Positions 10,046 to 19,337 of a stretch of DNA of 64,000 nucleotides are shown here, piece by piece. The stretch is from Agrobacterium genomosp. 13 str. CFBP 6927 (GTDB taxonomy: Bacteria > Pseudomonadota > Alphaproteobacteria > Rhizobiales > Rhizobiaceae). The position numbers and the translations under genes were made by a program. Positions within the stretch are counted from its first letter, which is position 1. Every line of letters starts with the position of its first letter. The stretch covers positions 1,576,567-1,640,566 of the forward strand of contig LT009756.1 in assembly GCA_900012615.1 (NCBI GenBank). Reading direction: 5' to 3'. Under the pieces are notes generated by a model. It made no database searches, was not told the DNA's origin, and was given only the letters and a program-made list of their open reading frames with translations.

Positions 10046-10088
10046 GGCAACGCCGGGCAAAACATCCGCCACCCGCGCCTTCCGTCAA

Positions 10089-11768
10089 TCACCGATCCCG
10101 GAACCGGTTGGTAATCGGGTAACGCCGGTCACGCCCAAAGTTCTTCTTGGTGATCTTCACGCCCGGCGCCGATTGCCGGCGCTTGTATTCGGCAAGATAG
10201 AGCAGATGCTCCACCCGGTGCACCGTCGCCACATCATGGCCACGCGCGAGAATCTCCTCGACCGACATTTCCTTCTCGACAAGGCATTCCAGAATATCGT
10301 CCAGCACCGGATAGGGCGGCAGCGAATCCTGGTCGGTCTGGTTGGGGCGCAATTCGGCCGACGGTGCTTTGGAAATGATATTGGCCGGGATCACCACGCC
10401 GGAAGGGCCGAGCGCTCCCGGCGGCACATGGGCGTTGCGCCAGCTGGAAATGGCATAGACCTGCATCTTGTAGAGGTCCTTGATGGGGTTGAAACCGCCA
10501 TTCATGTCGCCATAAAGCGTCGCATAACCCACCGACATTTCCGACTTGTTGCCCGTTGTCACCACCATCGAGCCGAACTTGTTCGAGACGGCCATCAAGA
10601 TGGTGCCGCGCGTGCGGCTCTGCAGGTTTTCCTCGGTAATGCCCTCTTCCGTGCCTTCGAAAAGATCTGACAGTGCCGAGAGGAAACCCTCCACCGGCTC
10701 GACGATCGGCACGATATCGTAACGGCAGCCCAGCGCTTTCGCACAATCGGCCGCGTCCTTCAGCGATTCTTCCGAGGTGTAACGGTAAGGCAGCATGATG
10801 CAGCGCACCCGCTCCTCGCCCAGCGCATCGACGGCAAGGGCGGCACAGATCGCCGAATCGATGCCGCCGGAAAGGCCGAGAACCACGCTCTTGAAGCCGT
10901 TCTTGTTGACGTAATCGCGAAAGCCCAGCATGCAGGCGCGATAGTCGGCCTCCTCGCCTTCGGGAATTTTCGAGAAGGGTCCGCTCTCGCAGCGCCACCC
11001 CTCTTCCGTACGTTTCCAGTCGGTGACGGCAAGCGTTGCCTCGAACTGGCTCATCTGGAAGGCAAGTGTCTTGTCGGCATTAAAGCCGAAGCTCGCGCCA
11101 TCGAACACCAGCTCATCCTGCCCGCCCAGCTGGTTGGCGAAGACGAGCGGCAGGCCGCTTTCGATAACCTGCCGCAGCGCCACCTGGTGGCGCACATCCA
11201 GCTTGCCGCGATAATAGGGCGAACCGTTCGGCACCAGCAGGATTTCCGCCCCGCTTTCGGCCAGCGTTTCGCACACGCCCATCTCGTTCCAGATTTCCTC
11301 GCAGATCGGAATGCCGATCCTGACCCCACGGAAATTATAGGGACCGGAAATCGAGCCCTCGGAGAAAACGCGTTTTTCGTCGAACTCGCCATAATTCGGC
11401 AGGTCAATCTTGTCGCGCAGCGCGATGATCTTGCCGCCATCCAGAAGCGCCACGGAATTGTGCCGGCCCGTCTCGCCCTGGCGTGGAAAACCGATGACGA
11501 TGCCCGGCCCGCCATCGGCGGTTTCCGCCGCCAGCTCTTCCACGGCTTTCAGGCATGCTTTCAGGAAAGCCGGTTTCAGCACCAGATCTTCCGGCGGATA
11601 GCCGGATATGAACAGCTCGGTCAAAAGCAGAAGATCGGCGCCCTGTGTCGCCGCATCGGCCCTTGCCTCGCGCGCCTTGACGAGATTGCCCGCCACGTCG
11701 CCAACGGTGGGATTGAACTGCCCGACGGCAATCCGGAGATGGTTCTGGATATCGTGTCTGTCGCTCAT
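10089..11768 (-). CDS. nadE: Glutamine-dependent NAD+ synthetase
   Basis: It catalyses the last step of NAD synthesis, amidating nicotinate adenine dinucleotide with ammonia from glutamine. The 559-residue protein has an N-terminal nitrilase-type amidase domain (about 1-265) with Glu in LLLTELF, Lys in LRDKIDLPNYG and Cys in IPICEEIW. The C-terminal synthetase domain has the ATP pyrophosphatase loop LSGGIDSAICA. Its length fits the two-domain class. The ribosome site is weak (GAAAAG). It is convergent with the VOC gene across a RIME-like repeat and divergent from the sulfatase-type gene. Confidence 0.95.
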   Translation of the reverse strand: MSDRHDIQNHLRIAVGQFNPTVGDVAGNLVKAREARADAATQGADLLLLTELFISGYPPEDLVLKPAFLKACLKAVEELAAETADGGPGIVIGFPRQGETGRHNSVALLDGGKIIALRDKIDLPNYGEFDEKRVFSEGSISGPYNFRGVRIGIPICEEIWNEMGVCETLAESGAEILLVPNGSPYYRGKLDVRHQVALRQVIESGLPLVFANQLGGQDELVFDGASFGFNADKTLAFQMSQFEATLAVTDWKRTEEGWRCESGPFSKIPEGEEADYRACMLGFRDYVNKNGFKSVVLGLSGGIDSAICAALAVDALGEERVRCIMLPYRYTSEESLKDAADCAKALGCRYDIVPIVEPVEGFLSALSDLFEGTEEGITEENLQSRTRGTILMAVSNKFGSMVVTTGNKSEMSVGYATLYGDMNGGFNPIKDLYKMQVYAISSWRNAHVPPGALGPSGVVIPANIISKAPSAELRPNQTDQDSLPPYPVLDDILECLVEKEMSVEEILARGHDVATVHRVEHLLYLAEYKRRQSAPGVKITKKNFGRDRRYPITNRFRDR

Positions 11769-11990
11769 GGCTTTTCAATACCGCGCCCTTGCCCGCTCCG
11801 CAACGCGGCAATTGCATGGCGGCACCCGTTACGCATCACAGGCGCGCGTTCACGCTAAGGTTATCGCCGCACCCGCCAGGTTGCGCAAAGTTCATGTCGC
11901 GTTCATCGCGCTTATGTGACAGTTACATGACACTTTTGCGACACCCGATTCACCTCCCCGGATCGGTCGTGCCGCCTGCAATACCGGAGT

Positions 11991-13931
11991 ATGAGTTTGA
12001 GAGATTCGGTGCCAAAAACAACGGCTTCCGAAAAGGCTTTTGTCGTCTTTTCGCCTGCATGGACAAGGAGCCTTTCGAAGCTTTCGGGCACGGCCTATAC
12101 GCTTGCCAACCTGATGGTCGCATCCATCGTGCTGGTCGTGGCGCTGGAGTGGATCGCCCGCGGTTCGCTCCATGATGTCGGTGCGTTCCTGACCTCGTCC
12201 GCCCGCCCGGGCATGACCACCATTGCCGCCGTTCTGCTTTTGCTGGTGGCGCTGGATGCCATTCTTGGCCGTCGTTATCTGTCGCTCATTGCGGTTACGC
12301 CGCTTTGCGTGCTGACGGGACTGATTTCCGCACAGAAACAGACCTATCTCTCCGATCCGCTTTATCCTTCCGACCTGCTGTTTGGCCGGCAGATCCTCGA
12401 GCTTCTGCCCACCATGCTGAAGGCCCAGCCGCTGACGGCGGTGCTGGTCGGGCTTGGCCTTTTCGCCACGGTTGCGGCGCTGGCCGCCCTCTGGCTTCTG
12501 GCGCGGCGTTATTCTCCGGGCCTGAACTGGCGTGAACGCGCCGCAGGTCTGGCATTGGCGCTGCCGCTTTTGGCCAGCCTCGCCTCGCTGATGGACTATT
12601 CGCATTACTCCTGGGTACGCGATCGCCTCAACATCATTCCCATGATGTGGGACCAGCAGGAAAACTACCGCCACAACGGCTTCCTGATGGCTTTTGCCTT
12701 CAACATTCCGATGGCGAATGTGTCCGCCCCGCAGGGTTACGGTGAAAACAGCATTGCCGACCTGACGGCGCAGCCCGCCGCCTTTACCGCCAACAAGGGC
12801 GATTACCCCGATGTCATCATGCTGATGAGCGAATCGCTCTGGGATCCGACCCGGCTTGAAAACGTGAAGCTCTCGGCCGATCCCATGCCGACCATTCGCG
12901 CCAAACAGTCCGGCAATGTCTTTTCCCCTGAGTTCGGTGGCATGACGGCGAATGTGGAATTCGAGGCGCTGACCGGCTTTTCCAACGCTTTCCTGCCCTA
13001 TGGCAGCATTCCCTACCAGCAATATATCCGCCGCCCGGTGCCCTCGCTTGCCAGCTTCTTTCGTGGCGAGGGTTATTCGGCCATCGCCATGCATCCGTTT
13101 CAGGAATGGTTCTGGAACCGCAAGCAGGTCTATCAGAATTTCGGCTTCGAGGAATTCCGTTCCGAAGAGACGCTGCCGGCCATGGAAAAACGCGGCAACT
13201 TCGCCTCCGACGACGCGCTGATGGACGAGATCATGGCGACGGCCGAGCAGGCCCGCAACCCGCTCTTCCTCTTCGCCGTCACCCTGCAGGGACACGGTCC
13301 CTACGAGGCGGGTCGTTATGCCGCCGATACCGTCGGCGTGGAAGGCGATCTTTCTCCTTCGGCATCACAGGCGCTCGCGACCTATTCGCAAGGGGTGGTG
13401 GAGGCCGACGAGGCTCTTCTGAAACTGATGCGCTGGGCCAAGAAGCGCGACCGTGAAACCATCATCGTCCTCTTTGGCGATCACCTGCCGCCGCTCGGCC
13501 AGACCTTCGTGGAAAGTGGCTACATGCCCGGCATGGTGGCCAGCCGCCGCGCGCCGCTGGAGGTGATGAAGAAGGAACATGAGACACCGCTCGTCGTCTG
13601 GTCCTCGAAGAAGGGCGTGCGCAAGAATATCGGCACCATCAGCCCGGCGCTTCTGCCCTATCATGTGCTGAAGACCGCCGGCTTTTCCGATCCCTTCTAC
13701 ACGGGAACGCTTGGCGAGGTTCAGCAGGCCTTTTCCGTCATCGACCGGCATATGCTGGTGGCGACTGACGGCAAGGCCCTGCCCGACTGGTCGATCGCGC
13801 CCAATTCCATTCCCGACGTGGTGCGCGACTACCGCCTGCTGCAATTCGACATGATGTTCGGCGAGCAATATGGCCGCGAGCGCTTCTTCCCCGGTTTTAA
13901 CTGGGTGAATGAGGGCACGCCCGCCGTCTGA
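11991..13931 (+). CDS. LtaS/MdoB-type sulfatase-fold membrane transferase
   Basis: A 646-residue membrane protein with about five transmembrane segments in the first 215 residues and a periplasmic sulfatase-fold domain from about 265 on. Visible active-site elements are MLMSESLWDPT (candidate Thr nucleophile), LQGHGPYE and FGDHLPPLG (metal-binding Asp-His). The family includes lipoteichoic acid synthase, MdoB/OpgB phosphoglycerol transferase and the rhizobial CgmB enzyme that decorates cyclic beta-glucans with phosphoglycerol. A role in charging periplasmic cyclic glucans is plausible for a Rhizobiaceae member but is inference. The ATG follows CCGGAGT closely. It is divergent from nadE. Confidence 0.85.
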   Translation: MSLRDSVPKTTASEKAFVVFSPAWTRSLSKLSGTAYTLANLMVASIVLVVALEWIARGSLHDVGAFLTSSARPGMTTIAAVLLLLVALDAILGRRYLSLIAVTPLCVLTGLISAQKQTYLSDPLYPSDLLFGRQILELLPTMLKAQPLTAVLVGLGLFATVAALAALWLLARRYSPGLNWRERAAGLALALPLLASLASLMDYSHYSWVRDRLNIIPMMWDQQENYRHNGFLMAFAFNIPMANVSAPQGYGENSIADLTAQPAAFTANKGDYPDVIMLMSESLWDPTRLENVKLSADPMPTIRAKQSGNVFSPEFGGMTANVEFEALTGFSNAFLPYGSIPYQQYIRRPVPSLASFFRGEGYSAIAMHPFQEWFWNRKQVYQNFGFEEFRSEETLPAMEKRGNFASDDALMDEIMATAEQARNPLFLFAVTLQGHGPYEAGRYAADTVGVEGDLSPSASQALATYSQGVVEADEALLKLMRWAKKRDRETIIVLFGDHLPPLGQTFVESGYMPGMVASRRAPLEVMKKEHETPLVVWSSKKGVRKNIGTISPALLPYHVLKTAGFSDPFYTGTLGEVQQAFSVIDRHMLVATDGKALPDWSIAPNSIPDVVRDYRLLQFDMMFGEQYGRERFFPGFNWVNEGTPAV

Positions 13932-14046
13932 CGGTTTTCGGCGCGGGACGCGTGAACCGCATGGTGGTGGAAATCGTTTGAATTTCACCACCATGCGGGT
14001 TTATCTCGATGCAGCCCGCATCGCACCATTGCAACGGAGAAACGCC

Positions 14047-14580
14047 GTGACTGATATCTCCGACTATATCGTTTCGCATTTCAAACGCTCCTCGCGCGAG
14101 ATCGGCGAGGTGGAGCGCCGCATTCTGGAACTGTCGCACCAGAAAAAGCTGGTTTCGAGCGACATCAATGCGGAATTTTCGGCCGGCGCAAGTATCGGTG
14201 ACAGGCTGGCCGACAATATCGCCAAGGTCGGCGGCTCCTGGGGGTTCATCCTCAGTTTCTGCTTATTCCTGGTATTCTGGGCGGTCATCAACACCATCGT
14301 GCTGGCAACTCGGGCTTTCGACCCCTACCCCTTCATCTTCCTCAACCTGCTGCTTTCCATGCTGGCCGCCATTCAGGCGCCGATCATCATGATGTCGCAG
14401 AACCGCCAGGCCGCCCGTGACCGTTTCGAGGCCGCCAAGGACTATGAGGTGAACTTGAAGGCCGAACTGGAAGTGCTGTCGCTGCATGAAAAAATCGACG
14501 TGAAGGTGCTCGCCGAACTGGCGGCGCTGAGGCAGGACCTCGCCGCACTCCACCACCACGTCACCCGGAAAGACGGCTGA
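14047..14580 (+). CDS. DUF1003 membrane protein
   Basis: A 177-residue DUF1003 family protein of unknown function. Two transmembrane segments lie at about 62-82 (ILSFCLFLVFWAVINTIVLA) and 91-112, followed by the family motif SQNRQ and a C-terminal amphipathic helix. I chose the GTG start because a GGAGA ribosome site lies six bases upstream; a longer in-frame reading from 13909 overlaps the previous gene and starts with low-complexity sequence. It follows the LtaS-type gene by 115 bases on the same strand. Confidence 0.8.
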   Translation: MTDISDYIVSHFKRSSREIGEVERRILELSHQKKLVSSDINAEFSAGASIGDRLADNIAKVGGSWGFILSFCLFLVFWAVINTIVLATRAFDPYPFIFLNLLLSMLAAIQAPIIMMSQNRQAARDRFEAAKDYEVNLKAELEVLSLHEKIDVKVLAELAALRQDLAALHHHVTRKDG

Positions 14581-14639
14581 CACCCGGCAAATTCATCCCC
14601 GCTTTTCCCCGGACGGCCGCGCGCTGTTATGCTGCATGC

Positions 14640-14870
14640 AGTCCTGCCGGGTGGACGCCAGACGTGGTGGAAACCGAGGGACGGTCCTGGTGGTGGAACG
14701 CTGGCAACGTTCGTGGTGACAGGACCATTTCGCAACAGGCGGTGCACCGCCGCTTGCGAAATACGGCATGGTGAAAGACCCGGCTGCGCAACGCATCCGA
14801 CCCACACCAACCTCAACCAAAGCGCAGCCGGGCAATCGCCCGACGCACCCTGACCATCCCCGTTCGGCAG
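14640..14870 (+). ncRNA. Candidate structured RNA (orientation uncertain)
   Basis: Three perfect hairpins follow each other: GGTCCTG(14683-14689)/CAGGACC(14720-14726) enclosing GAACG/CGTTC; ATTTCGCAA(14727-14735)/TTGCGAAAT(14754-14762) enclosing GGCGG/CCGCC; and CCCGGCTGCGC(14779-14789)/GCGCAGCCGGG(14822-14832) with a C/A-rich 32-base loop. A TTATGCT box at about 14627 could be a -10 element for a plus-strand transcript. It has no resemblance that I recognise to 6S, SRP, tmRNA or RNase P RNA, and no clear intrinsic terminator. Boundaries and strand are guesses. Confidence 0.4.
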
Positions 14871-14926
14871 CGCCGTGCGGGATGAAGGTGTTGGGGTTTT
14901 AGGGCATAGTGGACGGAGGCGCGTGT

Positions 14927-15094
14927 AGCTTTACCCCCTCTGCCCTGCTGGGCATCTCCCCCTCAAGAGGGGAGATCGGCAAGAGGCCCTTTCGTCGCTT
15001 CATTCTCAAGCGTAGAGATGGGCGAAGCCTTGCCGCAGATCGATCTCCCCCCTTGAGGGGGGAGATGCCCAGCAGGGCAGAGGGGGGTAAAGCT
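14927..15094. repeat. 168-bp palindromic element (family E)
   Basis: The ends are inverted copies (AGCTTTACCCC at left, GGGGTAAAGCT at right) and pairing continues inward through CTGCCCTGCTGGGCATCTCCCC on the left and its complement on the right. Each arm also carries a local CCCCTCAAGAGGGG-type hairpin. It is the only copy in this window and resembles intergenic mosaic repeats of rhizobia. Confidence 0.8.
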
Positions 15095-15333
15095 CCACGC
15101 ACCCCCGCTACACCATCAATCACACAACCTTCCGAAAATTCACCCCCAGTTACGAATCCGTCAGAATCTTGCGCTACAGATTGACGCAGGCGTTTGTTGC
15201 ATTGCACTCTTGCGGGCAAGGCTGACAGGGGAATCACTTCCCATCGTCAAAATGGCATCACGACCATTTCGCGGCGACGCCACGCCGGATGCGACATCCG
15301 GTCATTGCAATGCATTCTATTCCGGGGTTTTTC

Positions 15334-16737
15334 ATGCACCAGTTCGATCTGATTGTTGTCGGCAGCGGTCCGGCGGGAAGACGGGCCGCCATTCAGGCCG
15401 CCAAGCTCGAAAAGAAGGTTCTGGTCATCGAGAAGGGCAGCCGTGTCGGCGGTGTTTCCGTGCATACCGGCACCATCCCTTCCAAGACCCTGCGCGAAAC
15501 CGCGCTCAACCTCACCGGCTGGCGCGAGCGCGGCTTTTACGGCCGCTCCTACCGCGTCAAGCAGGAGATCGACGCGGACGATCTGCGCCGCCGCCTGCTC
15601 ATCACGCTGGACCACGAGGTCGAGGTGCTGGAACACCAGTTCGCCCGCAACCGCGTGCAGCATATTCGCGGCACGGCAAGTTTCGTTGATGCCAACACCA
15701 TGAAGGTGGTGAAGAACGACGGTGAAATCATGAATGTCACCGGCACCTCCATCCTGCTGACCATCGGCACCCGACCCTACCGGCCGCCGCATATTCCCTT
15801 CGACGGCCAGGCCGTGCTCGATTCGGATGAAATTCTCGAGATCAAGGAGTTGCCGCGCTCCATGGTCGTGGTCGGCGCCGGTGTCATCGGCATCGAATAT
15901 GCCACCATCTTCAGCGCACTCGACACGCAGGTGACGGTGGTGGAGCCGCGCGAAACCATGCTGGAATTCATCGACAAGGAAATCGTCGAGGACTTCACCT
16001 ACCAGCTGCGCGACCGCAACATGAAGCTGATCTTCGGCCAGAAGGCGGAAAAGGTGGAGCGTGATGAAAGCGGCAAATGCCTGGTATCGCTCAGCAATGG
16101 CCGTGTCCTGAAAGCCGAGACGGTGCTGTTTGCCGCCGGCCGTGTCGGTGCCACCGATACGCTCAATCTTTCAGCCTGCGGACTGGAGGCCGACAGCCGT
16201 GGCCGCCTGAAGGTCGATCCCGAGACCTTCCAGACCTCGGTGCCGAACATCTATGCCGCCGGCGACATCATCGGTTTCCCGAGCCTTGCATCCACGTCAA
16301 TGGAACAGGGCCGCATCGCCGCCCGCCACGCCGTCGGCGCACCGGCCGGCGAACCGCCGCAATTCTTCCCCTACGGCATCTATGCCGTACCGGAAATCTC
16401 CACCTGCGGCCTGACGGAAGAAGAAGTCATCGAACGCGGCATTCCCTATGAATGCGGCATCGCCCATTTCCGCGAAACCTCGCGTGGCCACATCATGGGC
16501 CTCGACAGCGGGCTGTTGAAGATGATCTTCTCGCTCAAAACCCGCCGCCTGCTCGGCGTCCACATCGTCGGCGAAGGTGCGACCGAACTGGTGCATATCG
16601 GCCAGGCGGTGCTGAACCTGAAGGGCACTGTGGAATATTTCGTGGAGAATACGTTCAATTACCCCACGCTTGCCGAAGCCTACAAGATTGCCGGGCTGGA
16701 TGCGTGGAACCGCATGGGCGAGATCAAGAAGGATTGA
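15334..16737 (+). CDS. sthA: Soluble pyridine nucleotide transhydrogenase
   Basis: SthA moves hydride between NADPH and NAD to balance the two pools. The 467-residue flavoprotein has the FAD loop VVGSGPAGRRAA at its N-terminus, a central NAD(P) loop VVGAGVIGIEYA and a C-terminal dimerisation domain. Where related disulfide oxidoreductases carry a redox CxxxxC pair it reads GTIPSKTLRE, so the active-site cysteines are absent, as expected for SthA rather than lipoamide dehydrogenase. I chose the ATG giving MHQFDLIVVGSG; a reading starting 45 bases earlier adds residues not seen in the family. Confidence 0.93.
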   Translation: MHQFDLIVVGSGPAGRRAAIQAAKLEKKVLVIEKGSRVGGVSVHTGTIPSKTLRETALNLTGWRERGFYGRSYRVKQEIDADDLRRRLLITLDHEVEVLEHQFARNRVQHIRGTASFVDANTMKVVKNDGEIMNVTGTSILLTIGTRPYRPPHIPFDGQAVLDSDEILEIKELPRSMVVVGAGVIGIEYATIFSALDTQVTVVEPRETMLEFIDKEIVEDFTYQLRDRNMKLIFGQKAEKVERDESGKCLVSLSNGRVLKAETVLFAAGRVGATDTLNLSACGLEADSRGRLKVDPETFQTSVPNIYAAGDIIGFPSLASTSMEQGRIAARHAVGAPAGEPPQFFPYGIYAVPEISTCGLTEEEVIERGIPYECGIAHFRETSRGHIMGLDSGLLKMIFSLKTRRLLGVHIVGEGATELVHIGQAVLNLKGTVEYFVENTFNYPTLAEAYKIAGLDAWNRMGEIKKD

Positions 16738-16804
16738 GAGAGTATTCAGTGGGACGGCACAACGCCATACGCGCGCTTGTGGTAAGGTCGTAGCCCCCTC
16801 TCCT

Positions 16805-16934
16805 CGTCACCCCGGACTTGATCCGGGGTCCAGCCAGCCCAAGTCCTTGGGCTGAAAAGACTCGCCTCACGGCGCAGACGCGCCGTGGCTGGATGCCGGA
16901 TCATCCTCGGGCTAGTTCCGGGGACCAGCATGAC
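16805..16934. repeat. Palindromic repeat (family C)
   Basis: The left hairpin is ACCCCGGAC-TTGA-TCCGGGGT and the core CCCAAGTCCTTGGGCTG is present. The right arm is a hybrid of two variants (GCCGGATCATCCTCGGGCTAGTTCCGGGGACC), as if recombined or diverged. Confidence 0.8.
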
Positions 16935-17003
16935 AAAGGGAGTTTTTCGCCCCGAGACTTAACCTTAGAAACATAGGCCGCCGACGGCATGCTAAAATCT
17001 CTC

Positions 17004-17082
17004 CGTCGTCATCCTCGGGCTTGACCCGAGGATCCCCAATCCGGCGCAACCATGGATCCTCGGGTCAAGCCCGAGGATGACG
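17004..17082. repeat. Paired-hairpin repeat (family B)
   Basis: Second copy of the element at 259-331: hairpin ATCCTCGGG-CTTGA-CCCGAGGAT, about 20 variable bases, then the inverted copy. The outer ends are CGTC and GACG. Confidence 0.85.
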
Positions 17083-17120
17083 CCGAGTTTTCAGACACCC
17101 CACTGCGGGCGGAACCGCAC

Positions 17121-17771
17121 TCACCACCGAATACTATACCGCGCACTAACCCCCGGCCGGAAATGATCCGCATAGCCCTGATCCAGCGTTCCCCGCACCG
17201 TCAGATTGTCGCCGATCTTCTGCTCCACCGCCACGCCGCTGCTGAACTCGTTGAAGCTGTTGCGGCTCGCCCCCGTCAGCACGAAAGCCGTGCCGGTCTC
17301 CGAGCGGGACAGACGCAGCGACTGCGATACATCCAGCCCGTTCCATTGCTGCGCCGTGCCGTCATAACGCACGGTGAAATTGCGGTTTGCCTCGATATCC
17401 AGTTCCGGCGTGACGATGCGCTTCTGCTGCGACGTCATGGAAAGGCTGCTCGATCCCGTCAGCGCGTTGAAGATGACGCCGACATCACGGGCCAGCGAAA
17501 CGCCGGGCAACTGTTCGGCCAGCAGCGTGACATTGCCCCATACCCGCACCGGCGTATCCACCACCTGCCCCGTCTTCGAGGCATTCATGCCCATTTCAAG
17601 CCCGGCGCGGATCGGCGTATCGACCGGCAGTTTAGCACCGATACGCGCCGTATAGGAGCGGTCGGAATTCTTGACCGGCTTCCAGATCAGCCCGGCCTCA
17701 TCCGCATGGGCGGTAGCTCCCGTGAGGGCATAAAGGGCGATGAAGAGGGCGGAACCCGTGCGGAGTGACAT
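17121..17771 (-). CDS. Putative outer-membrane beta-barrel protein
   Basis: A 216-residue exported protein that I do not recognise by name. Residues 1-22 form a signal peptide with an AHA-DE-type cleavage site. The rest alternates polar and hydrophobic residues in short strands separated by turns rich in Gly, Asn and Asp. The protein ends in ...SARYSIRW, a terminal aromatic residue typical of outer-membrane barrels recognised by the BAM complex. I chose the ATG with AGGGGAC upstream; a longer reading adds an unlikely N-terminus. A small barrel is inference from pattern only. Confidence 0.6.
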   Translation of the reverse strand: MSLRTGSALFIALYALTGATAHADEAGLIWKPVKNSDRSYTARIGAKLPVDTPIRAGLEMGMNASKTGQVVDTPVRVWGNVTLLAEQLPGVSLARDVGVIFNALTGSSSLSMTSQQKRIVTPELDIEANRNFTVRYDGTAQQWNGLDVSQSLRLSRSETGTAFVLTGASRNSFNEFSSGVAVEQKIGDNLTVRGTLDQGYADHFRPGVSARYSIRW

Positions 17772-18209
17772 ACTTGTCCCCTGGCAAATTAAGGGCGCAC
17801 CGGGAGAACCCGGCGGGCACGGTAAAAGCTTAAGGCCAATGGTTTGGCAGCGATAAGGCCGCACGAGAGCGGCACATAATGCCCGAACGACCGCATGCAA
17901 CGGCCGGGGCAAATCATGCTGCGCAGGGTGCCAGATGAACGGGAGATGAACAAGAGCAGATGCAGCAAAAAATCATGCTGCACCGCATTGTGATCGGGAA
18001 GCTTCCCATGAGGGGTGCGCCGACTGCTTGACGAATCGGCTTTTTCCAACGGATATTTGTTACCGCGTGGCCTGCGCCTAACCTCCACGACCTTCCCCAG
18101 CAGTGTCTTCAATGGAGGCAAAGGGACTATTGTCTCAGGCACTTGTCTTGGTCCGATCGTTTCGGGCGGGTTGCTGGGGAACTGCGTCCGGGACGTGAAA
18201 GGCCTGACA
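17772..18209. other. Intergenic region between divergent genes
   Basis: 438 bases between the minus-strand exported protein and the nitrilase-like gene. Nothing coding is convincing: an open frame runs upstream of the nitrilase-like start from 18015, but it has no ribosome site and no family resemblance. Both promoters should lie here. Confidence 0.45.
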
Positions 18210-19199
18210 ATGACGCAAAATAGCAATCTAAAACGGCGTGTAAGAGCGCGCGCAGCCAAAACCGGCGAATCTTATACAGCTGCTCTCCAGCATATTCGCA
18301 GAATATCGGACGCTCCTGTGAGCAACTCAATACGCGTGGCGGTCGCGCAGACATCCCTGTTCAACGATCCTCGTGACGTCTCCGCCCTAAAAACCTGCGG
18401 ACAGGAAATCCGCCGTCTCATGGACGATGCCCAAAAGGCTGGCGCTCGCCTCATACATTTCCCTGAAGGGGCAACGTGCTGGCCTCATAAACGGCTCATG
18501 TCAGAGACTGGTCCGGGGCAAATCGGACCATCCGACTGGACACGCTTTGAATGGGAAACTCTGCGCGAAGAACTGGAGGCGATCAGAAAACTGGCGCGCA
18601 AGCTGAAACTATGGACGGTTTTGGGTGCCGTCCATCAACTCACGCCACCGCACCGGCCATATAACAGCCTGTATGTCATCTCCGATCGTGGAAAGCTTGT
18701 AACGCGCTACGACGAACGTTTGTTGTCGAACACCAAAATCTCGTTCATGTATTCGCCGGGAAATGTCCCGGTGATGTTTGAAGTCGATGGCTTCCGTTTC
18801 GGTTGCGCGCTTGGCATGGAAGCGCACTATCCGGAAATATTCATGGAATATGAGAAGCTGAATGTCGATTGCATGCTATTTTCCACCGCGGGCGACGCCC
18901 CTTCCAATGCTACGGCATTTGCCGCCGAGATATTGGGGCACGCGGTGAGCAATACCTATTGGGTCAGCTATTCCACCCTTGCCGCCCAGAGCCCCGGCGC
19001 GCCTTCCGGAATCGCAGCACCGGATGGTCAATGGGTGGCGCAATGCCCGATGAATGGTTTACCGGCCATCGCGCTAGCGGACCTCATCATCGATCGGCAA
19101 AGTCCCGCGCGACCTTGGCGGCGAAAAGCGCGCGCCGATCTTTACACGCCTCATCAGGTGAATAACGATCCGAGAAGCGATAGCCGGAACCAGTTCTAA
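18210..19199 (+). CDS. Nitrilase-fold protein with degenerate active site
   Basis: A 329-residue carbon-nitrogen hydrolase superfamily protein. The N-terminal about 35 residues (KRRVRARAAKTGESYTAAL) form a basic helical unit like small antitoxin or ribbon-helix-helix segments; the nitrilase domain starts near residue 42 (IRVAVAQTS). The catalytic Glu is kept in HFPEGAT. The lysine position reads RYDERLLSNT, where relatives have YDKR, and the cysteine position reads GCALGMEAHYPE, where I expect a Cys in place of the second Gly. If the alignment is right, two of the three catalytic residues are lost. The region is less GC-rich than its neighbours, suggesting an accessory gene. The ribosome site is weak and the start is moderately sure. 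Confidence 0.7.
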   Translation: MTQNSNLKRRVRARAAKTGESYTAALQHIRRISDAPVSNSIRVAVAQTSLFNDPRDVSALKTCGQEIRRLMDDAQKAGARLIHFPEGATCWPHKRLMSETGPGQIGPSDWTRFEWETLREELEAIRKLARKLKLWTVLGAVHQLTPPHRPYNSLYVISDRGKLVTRYDERLLSNTKISFMYSPGNVPVMFEVDGFRFGCALGMEAHYPEIFMEYEKLNVDCMLFSTAGDAPSNATAFAAEILGHAVSNTYWVSYSTLAAQSPGAPSGIAAPDGQWVAQCPMNGLPAIALADLIIDRQSPARPWRRKARADLYTPHQVNNDPRSDSRNQF

Positions 19200-19280
19200 C
19201 ACTCAATACCGGCCAGTGGCGCTGGTTTGTGCCACTGGCCACATCACTCAGAGCGGAACGGTTCGTATCCCCAACCAAAC

Positions 19281-19310
19281 AAAAAGGCCGCAGCTTTCGC
19301 CACGGCCCTT
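19281..19310 (-). terminator. Intrinsic terminator of tig
   Basis: On the minus strand, GGCCG pairs with CGGCC across a loop and is followed by TTTTTG. It starts about 28 bases after the tig stop codon. Confidence 0.8.
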
Positions 19311-19337
19311 TGTTCAATCAGCTTGCACTGAAGAAGA

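Larger units (their letters stand above)
14581..15333. other. Gene-free region with structured RNA candidate and palindrome
   Basis: About 750 bases without a supported gene. It contains a strongly structured segment (14640-14870) and a 168-bp palindromic element (14927-15094), both listed separately. The last 230 bases are the sthA upstream region. Confidence 0.65.
16738..17120. other. Intergenic region filled with repeats
   Basis: No gene. It contains a family C element (16805-16934) and a family B element (17004-17082), with short spacers between converging sthA and the gene at 17121. Confidence 0.7.

Noticed and set aside
14640..14870. Identity as 6S RNA, SRP RNA, RNase P RNA or tmRNA
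   Set aside because: None of the conserved cores of these RNAs could be matched on either strand, so it is listed only as a candidate structured RNA.
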